A stretch of DNA of 7,423 nucleotides from assembly GCA_947372405.1 (NCBI GenBank), contig CANBTO010000243.1, positions 1 through 7,423 of the forward strand, written 5' to 3'. Position 1 is the first letter of the stretch, and each line of letters opens with the position of its first letter. The position numbers and the translations under genes are program-made. Under the pieces are notes generated by a model. It saw nothing but the letters and a program-made list of their open reading frames with translations. It made no database searches and was not told the origin of the DNA. Origin of the DNA: Verrucomicrobiaceae bacterium. Lineage in GTDB: Bacteria > Verrucomicrobiota > Verrucomicrobiae > Verrucomicrobiales > Akkermansiaceae. Shown here piece after piece: positions 1 through 5,513 of this stretch.

Positions 1-619
1 CATGAGTTTGTGAGTCACCATCAAGGTTCCCCACGATCTTCGGATCCATTTTCCCCTGAAGATCCTCGACCCAGTATGCATAACGGGCGACCACGCGGCC
101 CTTTTCATCCTGCACGGGAAGCCAGTCCGCCTGGACCTTGTCCTGATAAGGAAGAGCGGCAAACTGGATGCGGGCGTTTGAGTCCGTCTGCAGGAAATCC
201 TCAAGCTTCGGAGCGATGAGCGTGGTGGATTTGTCGGAACCGGTTTTGACGGCCAGCGAACTGAAAAGCGGCATGTAGCGATAACTATAGCCGGAGCCCT
301 CCGCCTTGCCGCGCGCGAGAAAAGGGAAAGGAGCAAGATCACGGCCGCTGACGATCGGCGTGGCGAGCGTGGATTGCAGCACGATGTAGTCGTCGTTTGC
401 GGCCTCCCGGATCAGAATGGAACTTACATCCTTGAGGCCGGATTGGGCGGCAAGATCGGCGCGCTGCCTGTCAACGAAGGAGCGGGCGGTGCCACGTTCC
501 ACACCGGTAACCAACAAGATCCCGACGGCAAGAATGAGCAGTGCCGCCACCACGACGAGGATGGCAGGCAACGCGAACGCCGAAGCGCGATGACATGGAT
601 GTGGCTCAGGGCGTGTCAT
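1..619 (-). CDS. Verru_Chthon cassette protein A-like pseudopilin (GspK-like), 3' end missing
   Basis: The first 206 codons of a larger protein run off the left edge. The frame is open from the ATG at 619 and starts inside the last codons of the upstream gene (14-nt overlap), with a GGAAACC stretch before the start as a weak ribosome site. Residues 1-14 are a short basic leader with a Cys (C9). Residues 15-39 are one long hydrophobic helix beginning FALPAILVVV. Then come a conserved-looking alpha-helical stretch (RADLAAQSGLKDVSSIL, about 53-69) and, near the edge, YAYWVEDLQGKMD (about 182-194). I recognise the last motif from Verru_Chthon cassette protein A (TIGR02600). The processing site would be A14|F15, with Ala rather than Glu at mature position +5, as in the GspK/PilX class of large tip pseudopilins. 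It is expected at the inner membrane, its bulk exposed in the periplasm. The assignment to family A is fairly sure; the role as tip subunit is inference. The C-terminal part and the real length cannot be seen. Confidence 0.85.
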   Translation of the reverse strand, partial: MTRPEPHPCHRASAFALPAILVVVAALLILAVGILLVTGVERGTARSFVDRQRADLAAQSGLKDVSSILIREAANDDYIVLQSTLATPIVSGRDLAPFPFLARGKAEGSGYSYRYMPLFSSLAVKTGSDKSTTLIAPKLEDFLQTDSNARIQFAALPYQDKVQADWLPVQDEKGRVVARYAYWVEDLQGKMDPKIVGNLDGDSQTH

Positions 620-1367
620 GGTTTCCGTAGCGGATCATGGTTCCGTAAACCTCCAGATTCTTGTTGCGCCCGGCCTCCGACGGCGCACCTAACAACTTTC
701 CGTCGGTTCCGCCGCCGTCCCAATCGGCGGCCTTCTTGAGCCTGCCGGCAAGGGAGCGGCGGGCGACGACGAGACGGACATCGAGAGCCTCCGGGCCGAT
801 GAGATCGTTTTTCGTCCAGTCGATCCACTTGCCCGAGTTGTCGCGGGATTTCGGACGGGCTTCGAAGGAAACAACCCCGAAGGCGACGGGCTCGTCGATG
901 TTGTTTCGCGCGACGAAGAGGGAAGGCACCGCACTATCCGAAAGCGCTTTGAAAGTCTCCACGCTCTCGCGGAACCCGCGCATCAGACAGCGCACGTTCT
1001 TGCCGCCAATGGTCAGGTCCTTGATATAATAGTTCACCGCGCAAAGATCGCCGATGTGGCCCGCATCCGACTGCGCCTGCGCGGGCTGGAGACTCAGGAA
1101 GCCGAGTTTGTCCGCGGACCAGGAGGCTGTGGATTTCTCCATCAGCGCGTCCTTGTGAAAGGTGGCGGACGAAAGGTCCGATGCAAGCTGCTCCATCACC
1201 GCGCGGGCCTCGCGCTCCGCGGCAACGCCTCCGCCAACGCGTTCGTAGCCGTCACCCGAACTGCCTAACAGCATGGCCGCGGCCAGCAGGATGATCGAGC
1301 CTATAGCCATGGAACACATGAGTTCGATGAGCGAGAATCCCCGGGAATTTGATGGCTTCCGGATCAT
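606..1367 (-). CDS. Verru_Chthon cassette protein C-like pseudopilin (GspJ/PilW-like)
   Basis: 253 aa, beginning with a short basic leader and a type IV prepilin motif: G10|F11-S-L-I-E15, then a hydrophobic helix to about residue 34. Prepilin peptidase would be expected to cut after G10 and methylate F11. The helix is followed by an amphipathic stretch EREARAVMEQLASDLSSA (about 51-68), typical of GspJ/PilW proteins. GDLCAVNYYI (107-116) and RCLMRGFRES (126-135) follow; their two cysteines, C109 and C127, could form a disulfide in the periplasm. The GDLCAV.YY and L.R..RES pattern is what I recall for cassette protein C (TIGR02599). The start ATG overlaps the stop of gene B as ATGA, so translation is probably coupled and no Shine-Dalgarno is seen. 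It overlaps gene A by 14 nt at its 3' end. Function of the family is not established; a minor pseudopilin of a type II secretion or pilus-like machine is the best inference. Confidence 0.88.
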   Translation of the reverse strand: MIRKPSNSRGFSLIELMCSMAIGSIILLAAAMLLGSSGDGYERVGGGVAAEREARAVMEQLASDLSSATFHKDALMEKSTASWSADKLGFLSLQPAQAQSDAGHIGDLCAVNYYIKDLTIGGKNVRCLMRGFRESVETFKALSDSAVPSLFVARNNIDEPVAFGVVSFEARPKSRDNSGKWIDWTKNDLIGPEALDVRLVVARRSLAGRLKKAADWDGGGTDGKLLGAPSEAGRNKNLEVYGTMIRYGNHDTP

Positions 1368-1864
1368 GGAATGCGGGTGTGGAAATCAAGCCTGTCGCGT
1401 TTCGCCGCTGGAGCGGACGCGGGATATTCGAGGAAAAAATCGACCCTCAGCATCGTGGAGTTCGCTTGCTGAACGGCAGCCATCGTCGCGATGAAGCGCA
1501 CTTCCTTGCCCTCGAGTTCGCGGGTTCCCTTGTCGTATTGGGATTTTGAAAGCTTCCCGACAGGCTTGCCATCCGCGGAAAAGGCGAGCGCCCACACATC
1601 GCCCGCCGGAGGAAAGGTCTGCCCGGTGGTGGTGGCGGTGAAATACTGCGGCTTGCCATCGCGGGATGCACTGATCTCGTCCATGCAGACAGGAATGATC
1701 CACGTGCTGCGGGTTTCCGCCAGCGAGGCCATGCCGCTTTTGCCACTTTCCGCCATCGTTCCGAAGACAAGCGGAATGGCAATCGCAAGCACGCCGATGG
1801 CGATGACCGCCTCGATCAGAGTCGAGCCCTTGCAGCGGCAGCATCTGTCGGGTGGACACTTCAT
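1364..1864 (-). CDS. Verru_Chthon cassette protein B-like pseudopilin (GspI/PilV-like)
   Basis: 166 aa, the smallest member of the cassette, as GspI is in type II secretion. The prepilin motif is G13|S14-T-L-I-E18 followed by a hydrophobic helix (AVIAIGVLAIAIPLVFG); Ser replaces the usual Phe at mature position 1. The 13-residue leader is unusual, with four cysteines at positions 3, 8, 9 and 11. The body is Ser/Thr/Gly-rich, and the C-terminus carries MLRVDFFLEYPASAPAAKR (about 137-155), a strand followed by a YPA.AP..R element that I associate with cassette protein B (TIGR02598). The ATG overlaps the stop of gene D (ATGA), and its own stop overlaps the start of C in the same way, so all three should be made from one message with coupled translation. 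Family call is fairly sure. The pseudopilin role is inferred from the motif and from gene order; nothing in the window shows which secretion or pilus apparatus assembles it. Confidence 0.87.
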   Translation of the reverse strand: MKCPPDRCCRCKGSTLIEAVIAIGVLAIAIPLVFGTMAESGKSGMASLAETRSTWIIPVCMDEISASRDGKPQYFTATTTGQTFPPAGDVWALAFSADGKPVGKLSKSQYDKGTRELEGKEVRFIATMAAVQQANSTMLRVDFFLEYPASAPAAKRDRLDFHTRIP

Positions 1865-2511
1865 CCGTCGGTTCGGTACGGACGCGCGGTGACGCGGCCG
1901 ATTTTAAGGCGGTTTTCGGTGATGGTTCCGGAATCACCGTTGTGATATGGGCTGGCTTTTCCACCACGGTAGTTGCCCTCCGCAACTCGCATGGCCACAG
2001 GCGTGGACCCGATGGGATAAAGCAATCCTCCGAGGGAATTGAAGGCGATGGCATGCACTTTGACAGACGTGGATTTGGAGCCGCCATAGGAAACCGTGAG
2101 CTGTGGGCTATCGAGTGGATTTTCCACGCCGTCCACCGCACCTCCGAGCAGTGCGACCCCCGTTTCCAGAGTCCGCCAGCGGCTCATCAACTCTCCGTTC
2201 AAAACGCCGGAGGTGGGATCCGCTGGCCAATCCTCGGGTTTGATCCTGAAAAGCCCGAGGCGGCAGCGCCCGTCATCCGCAGGCAGATCGCCGGGTTCGG
2301 CGATAGCCAGCACCACATCGCCGCGGGTGCTGATCGCGGCGGTGCGCGCCTGTTCGATCATCCCGGTGAGCAAGTCCGTCCCGGCCTTGCGGGCCGAAGG
2401 TCCGGTCCCGTGCAACAGACTCACTCCAGCCAGCATGAGAATGACAAGAATCGCGATGACGGTGACCATTTCGATCAGGGTAAATCCCGATTTTCTGCGG
2501 TCATACTGCAT
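1861..2511 (-). CDS. Verru_Chthon cassette protein D-like pseudopilin (GspH/FimT-like)
   Basis: 216 aa from the ATG at 2511. An upstream in-frame ATG at 2604 would give 247 aa. However, the extra 31 residues read through a strong sigma-54 promoter (2560-2576) and put an implausible stretch before the leader, so 2511 is chosen. From it the protein begins MQYDRRKSG|FTLIEMV, a canonical prepilin leader (cut after G9, Glu at mature +5, E14), with a hydrophobic helix to about residue 33. The stretch EQARTAAISTRGDVVLAIAE (53-72) is the typical GspH/FimT continuation (helix, then first strand). AIAFNSLGGLLYP (154-166) resembles the G-containing strand near the end of that domain. It is the first gene of a four-gene cassette and should match protein D (TIGR02596). 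No good Shine-Dalgarno is present, only an A-rich AGAAAAAG just before the ATG. Likely role: minor pseudopilin that starts or caps a pseudopilus; this is inferred. Confidence 0.88.
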   Translation of the reverse strand: MQYDRRKSGFTLIEMVTVIAILVILMLAGVSLLHGTGPSARKAGTDLLTGMIEQARTAAISTRGDVVLAIAEPGDLPADDGRCRLGLFRIKPEDWPADPTSGVLNGELMSRWRTLETGVALLGGAVDGVENPLDSPQLTVSYGGSKSTSVKVHAIAFNSLGGLLYPIGSTPVAMRVAEGNYRGGKASPYHNGDSGTITENRLKIGRVTARPYRTDG

Positions 2512-2559
2512 CTTTTTCTGAAGAATCACTTTGGAAAATGTTGGTTTGGGGGAAGAGGT

Positions 2560-2576
2560 TGCAATGTTTGTGCCAA
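2560..2576 (-). promoter_or_regulatory. Sigma-54 (-24/-12) promoter of the pseudopilin cassette
   Basis: Read on the minus strand the sequence is TTGGCACAAACATTGCA. Against the RpoN consensus YTGGCACG-N4-TTGCW it matches every conserved base except the G after TGGCAC. The invariant GG (2573-2574) and GC (2561-2562) have the required 12-nt register. Transcription would start near 2549, leaving a leader of about 38 nt before the ATG at 2511. RpoN promoters need an AAA+ enhancer-binding protein, so the cassette would be switched on by a specific signal rather than expressed constitutively. The match is seen directly; activity is inference. Confidence 0.8.
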
Positions 2577-2585
2577 CACTCGGTA

Positions 2586-2606
2586 AACACACGATTGCGA
2601 ACACAC
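2586..2606. repeat. Two AACACAC direct repeats, 14-nt period
   Basis: AACACAC occurs at 2586-2592 and again at 2600-2606, separated by 7 nt (GATTGCG). The pair sits just upstream of the -24 element, about 37 to 57 nt before the predicted transcription start. It may be a protein site (activator or bending protein) or chance; nothing more can be said from one copy of the region. Confidence 0.3.
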
Positions 2607-2621
2607 TATCTCAATTCGTGA

Positions 2622-2643
2622 TTTGTGACAGATGCGCCACAAA
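2622..2643. promoter_or_regulatory. Candidate enhancer-binding-protein dyad upstream of the sigma-54 promoter
   Basis: TTTGTG (2622-2627) and CACAAA (2638-2643) form a perfect 6-bp inverted repeat around a 10-nt spacer. The centre is about 83 nt upstream of the predicted sigma-54 start, within the usual range for activator sites of RpoN-dependent promoters. The dyad also lies between the AsmA-like gene stop (2700) and the promoter. A 6-bp arm is short, so chance is possible; which regulator would bind is unknown. Confidence 0.35.
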
Positions 2644-2699
2644 GACCGGAAGAACAAAATGCGGTGACAGCCGGGCAAACGAGGGAAACCTCCGCAGGC

Positions 2700-4202
2700 T
2701 CACGGATCCGCTTTTTTTTCCTCTGGCTCCGGCACATCACCGCTTCCAAGAATGTCGCCGAGGATCCCCCTCACCTCGCGGATGGTCTTCTTTCCTTCCT
2801 TGATGATCTTCTCGCCCTTTTCCACGGCTTTCACAGGGTCATCACCAAGGATCGAGCGGGAAAACCGGATGACCTTCTCACCGGTTTCCGGGATCACATC
2901 GAACATGCGCGCGCCCGCCGCCGCCACGAGACGGTCCGTGAGGTCCTCCTTGGGATCATCCACCGTGCCGGAAATCCTCAGCGGAGCCCAAACCAAACCC
3001 CGTTCGCCCGGAAAAAACACGTCGGTTTCCGCACCGGGAATGGTCGCCAAGGTTCCCGGTGCGAGACCCAACCGGAACGTGCCGTCGATGTTCCTGCCGC
3101 GAATGGTGACGGCACCTTCCAGCCGGACCAATCCCTCACTGGCAAGCACCAGATTGGTCAGCGAAAATCCATCCTGGCTCCACGTCCAGTCGGAGCGCGC
3201 GTCACTCAGCGGCAGGACACGGAAGCGGCGCGTATCCGCGTAGGCGGCGAGCGCATCCAGGACCGGCAATGCCGTCAGCGTGCCGTTGCGCACCTCCATA
3301 TGCCCGCGCGCGACAGACGAGGTTCCACGGTTATCCAGCGCGAAATCCGAGCCAAAATCCCCGATGAAACGCTTGGCCCACGTTTCGTTGAAAACCTCCT
3401 CGCATTTCAGCCCCGTCACGGATCCTTCCAGCGAGTATCGACCCGCATTGGCATCCCACTCGCCGGACGCATCAAGCCGCCCGTCCCTGAACGCGGATGC
3501 CGTCGCGCTGGTAAGGAAAACCTGGCCGTCATGATAACGCAAACCCACCCGGTCCAGGCGAATTTCCGGAAGGATGGCCAGCGGCAGACGGATCCTGCCA
3601 TCCGCGATTTCGGCTCGATACGCATCTTTCCCGTCACGCGTCACACGCACTTTCAGGTGATCGGCGCTGGCGGCACCTTGATCGAGCGTCGCCTTCACCG
3701 TGACATCCCGGATTTCCACTCCCTGCAGTTCCACTTCCGTGGGAAGCCAGCCCTTTTCCCTCACCACGCAGTCCGAGGATTTATGGATCACCCGTGGCTC
3801 CGGCAAGCCGGCATGCCCTCTTGCATCCAGCAGAACCTCCAGCCTCTGCGCGCGCGATCCCTGGATCTCCCACACTCCGCGGCGCACACCGCCCACACCC
3901 ACCTCGGTGTGCATGCCATCCACCCGCAGTTCCTTGATGATCCCCTTCCCCGTGGCCTCGAACGAGTCCGTATTCACGGCAAGACCATCCCAGCGGAAGG
4001 GACTGAACTGACCGTCCAAATCCGCGCCGCGACTCACGGTTTCAGAGAGGAATTTCCGGAACGCATCACTGTGAAGGTAGCCGCGCACCAACGCATACAA
4101 AACGCCGGCACCAAGGACTCCCGTCAGGATCAATCCCAGTGCCAGCTTGCCCAGCCAGCCCGCGCCACTGGATTTTCCGCGTCTTCTCGATCGTCGGCTC
4201 AT
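2700..4202 (-). CDS. AsmA-like membrane-anchored protein
   Basis: 500 aa. A very basic N-terminus (MSRRSRRRGK) is followed by one membrane helix (about 17-41), so the protein is probably anchored in the inner membrane with the remainder in the periplasm. The body is rich in short beta-strands with repeated turn-G-x-hydrophobic patterns. Residues about 300-385 (HMEVRNGTLTALPVLDALA, then SEGLVRLEGAVTIRGRNIDG) and the LRISGTVDDPKEDL element (408-421) are like the C-terminal part of AsmA/TamB-type lipid-transport and envelope-assembly proteins. The last 50 residues form a charged Lys/Glu helix (about 456-480) with a proline/acidic tail. The match is by pattern only, so the family call is moderate, and substrate and function are unknown. 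It lies 188 nt upstream of the pilin cassette on the same strand but is separated from it by that operon's own sigma-54 promoter. It is divergent from the small membrane protein gene at 4389. No clear Shine-Dalgarno precedes the ATG. Confidence 0.7.
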   Translation of the reverse strand: MSRRSRRRGKSSGAGWLGKLALGLILTGVLGAGVLYALVRGYLHSDAFRKFLSETVSRGADLDGQFSPFRWDGLAVNTDSFEATGKGIIKELRVDGMHTEVGVGGVRRGVWEIQGSRAQRLEVLLDARGHAGLPEPRVIHKSSDCVVREKGWLPTEVELQGVEIRDVTVKATLDQGAASADHLKVRVTRDGKDAYRAEIADGRIRLPLAILPEIRLDRVGLRYHDGQVFLTSATASAFRDGRLDASGEWDANAGRYSLEGSVTGLKCEEVFNETWAKRFIGDFGSDFALDNRGTSSVARGHMEVRNGTLTALPVLDALAAYADTRRFRVLPLSDARSDWTWSQDGFSLTNLVLASEGLVRLEGAVTIRGRNIDGTFRLGLAPGTLATIPGAETDVFFPGERGLVWAPLRISGTVDDPKEDLTDRLVAAAGARMFDVIPETGEKVIRFSRSILGDDPVKAVEKGEKIIKEGKKTIREVRGILGDILGSGDVPEPEEKKADP

Positions 4203-4296
4203 TTACCGCATGCTAGCTCGGCCACGGACGACCGCAAGCCCTGCGCTCGAAGTCCCGGAAGGAAACCACGACGCCGAGTCCGCCCGCGGATGTCCG

Positions 4297-4321
4297 TTTC
4301 CATTTTGTTGGAAATTTTCCA
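4297..4321. promoter_or_regulatory. AT-rich triple half-site, candidate operator
   Basis: TTTCCA (4297-4302), TGGAAA (4309-4314) and TTTCCA (4316-4321) follow each other. The second and third make a perfect 13-nt palindrome with one central T; the first and second are inverted with a 6-nt spacer. The cluster is AT-rich in a GC-rich surrounding and lies between two divergent genes, 95 nt from one start and 68 nt from the other. A repressor or activator site serving either promoter is plausible. No matching regulator is encoded in the window. Confidence 0.4.
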
Positions 4322-4332
4322 TGCCCGGGCAT
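4321..4332. repeat. 12-bp perfect palindrome ATGCCCGGGCAT
   Basis: A perfect palindrome directly abutting the triple half-site cluster in the same divergent intergenic region. It contains a GC core (CCCGGG), so the chance of random occurrence is not negligible in GC-rich DNA. It could be part of the same operator or a small hairpin in the leader of the plus-strand transcript. Confidence 0.3.
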
Positions 4333-4388
4333 TGGGTTTGCATCGCGGCCCGACACTGCGAGATTTGCGCGTCGCAGGAAACGAAACC

Positions 4389-4676
4389 ATGACGAAGGAA
4401 GCCACGGAAATCGAAGTCGAAGTGCTGGAAATCGACGGAGTCGCGCCGGTCGCGAAGGCACCAGCAGCCGATGAGAACCCGCAGTCCGGCGGTGATTGGC
4501 AGGACTGGCGCAAGTGGCAAGGCCGCGTCCGCAGGCTGGACGGCCGCTGGTGGCCGCTCTGGGTGTTTCTCGGAGTCATCGCGCTGGCACTGCTGCTCAC
4601 CGTAGGTCTCGTGCTCGGCGTGGTGTATCTGATCGTCCGGTTTTGCGTGAATGTGATCCGGGCGCTCCTCGGCTGA
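4389..4676 (+). CDS. Small single-pass membrane protein, unknown function
   Basis: 95 aa. The start ATG at 4389 is preceded by AGGA 9 nt upstream, one of the few Shine-Dalgarno-like sites in the window. The reading frame is open for a long way upstream, but that part is antisense to the AsmA-like gene and is not credible as coding. Residues 1-35 are acidic and Ala/Pro-rich. Residues 36-56 are Trp/Arg-rich (QDWRKWQGRVRRLDGRWWPL). Residues 57-84 form a strong transmembrane helix (WVFLGVIALALLLTVGLVLG onward), followed by a short VNVIRALLG tail. The cytoplasmic acidic N-terminus and positive stretch before the helix suggest the N-terminus stays inside. It is followed 45 nt later by fabG on the same strand and may share its transcript. 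I recognise no family; the composition and ribosome site support a real gene. Confidence 0.75.
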   Translation: MTKEATEIEVEVLEIDGVAPVAKAPAADENPQSGGDWQDWRKWQGRVRRLDGRWWPLWVFLGVIALALLLTVGLVLGVVYLIVRFCVNVIRALLG

Positions 4677-4721
4677 TCCCCGGAATTGACACACAGGACC
4701 ATCCGCCGCCACGTTTCCCGC

Positions 4722-5468
4722 ATGTCACGCTTTGCCAACAAAATCGCCGTCGTCACCGGAGGTGGCCGTGGGATCGGTCAGGAAATCGCCCGCACGCTCG
4801 CCGCGGAGGGCGCGAAAGTCGCCGTCGTGAGCCGCAGCGCATCGAGCTGTGGCAAAGCGGCCGACGAAATCAACGCCGAGTTCCCCGGATCCGCCACCGC
4901 CTATGCGGTCGATGTGGCCGACCACGCGGCCGTGCAGGAGCTCGCCAAAAAGATCACCGACGAACTTGGTGCCGTGAACATCCTCGTCAACAACGCCGGC
5001 GTCACCCGTGACGGCCTGCTCATGCGCATGAAGGAGGAGGATTGGGACACCGTGCTCGATACCAACCTCAAGGGCGCGTTCAACACCGTCAAAGGCTTCA
5101 TGCGCACGCTCATGAAGGCCGAGGACCCGCGCATCATCAACATCGCCTCCGTCATCGGCCTCATCGGCAACGCCGGCCAGGCGAACTACTCCGCCAGCAA
5201 GGCCGGGCTCATCGGATTCACCAAGGCCGTCGCCCGCGAACTCGCCGGACGCAGCGTCACCTGCAACGCCGTCGCTCCCGGTTTCATCACCACCGACATG
5301 ACCGACGAACTGCCCCAGGCCGTGAAGGACGCCGTCATCGGAAAAATTCCGTTAGGAAGCTTCGGTGATACCAAGGACATCGCCGCCGTTGTCGCCTTCC
5401 TCGCCAGCAAGGAGGCCCGTTACATCACCGGCCAGGTCATCGCCGTCGATGGCGGCATGACGATGTGA
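4722..5468 (+). CDS. fabG: 3-oxoacyl-[acyl-carrier-protein] reductase FabG
   Basis: 248 aa from the ATG at 4722, the usual FabG length; a TTG at 4686 would add 12 residues with no family match. FabG reduces 3-oxoacyl-ACP to 3-hydroxyacyl-ACP with NADPH in each round of type II fatty-acid elongation, in the cytoplasm. The short-chain dehydrogenase features are complete. The cofactor loop is TGGGRGIG (12-19), the NNAG motif is at 90-93, and the catalytic Asn is N115. S143 and the Y156-x-x-x-K160 pair are in place, APGFITTDMT is present, and the C-terminus GQVIAVDGGMTM is typical of FabG rather than other family members. It lies 45 nt after the small membrane protein gene and 45 nt before sixA, and is likely cotranscribed with them. 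No Shine-Dalgarno is seen before the ATG. No other fatty-acid genes adjoin it, so it may be the housekeeping copy or a paralogue; its exact acyl substrate is not shown. Confidence 0.95.
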   Translation: MSRFANKIAVVTGGGRGIGQEIARTLAAEGAKVAVVSRSASSCGKAADEINAEFPGSATAYAVDVADHAAVQELAKKITDELGAVNILVNNAGVTRDGLLMRMKEEDWDTVLDTNLKGAFNTVKGFMRTLMKAEDPRIINIASVIGLIGNAGQANYSASKAGLIGFTKAVARELAGRSVTCNAVAPGFITTDMTDELPQAVKDAVIGKIPLGSFGDTKDIAAVVAFLASKEARYITGQVIAVDGGMTM

Positions 5469-5513
5469 TCCTGATTCGAATAGATCGCTTCAGATTCAAG
5501 TCTGTCTTTCCAC

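Noticed and set aside
1386..2141. 251-aa minus-strand open frame overlapping genes B and D
   Set aside because: Out-of-frame shadow across two genes with clear prepilin motifs; low-complexity Arg/Pro/Ser content and no motif.
1852..2586. 244-aa plus-strand open frame antisense to gene D
   Set aside because: Overlaps gene D and its promoter on the opposite strand, with no family motif; a shadow frame.
2665..2702. Possible terminator after the AsmA-like gene (GAGG-GAAA-CCTC inside AGCC/GGCT)
   Set aside because: The stem is only 4+4 bp with large unpaired parts, overlaps the stop codon, and the nearest T-rich stretch on the minus strand is not adjacent.
2625..4388. Very long plus-strand open frame antisense to the AsmA-like gene, continuing in frame into the small membrane protein
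   Set aside because: It is the complement of a well-supported coding frame with strong third-position GC bias, has no recognisable domain, and is rich in Arg/His/Pro like a shadow frame. Only the part from 4389 has an independent start and plausible composition.
4686..4714. TTGACA resembling a -35 box before fabG
   Set aside because: At 17-nt spacing the -10 position reads CCACGT, far from TATAAT, so a sigma-70 promoter is not supported.
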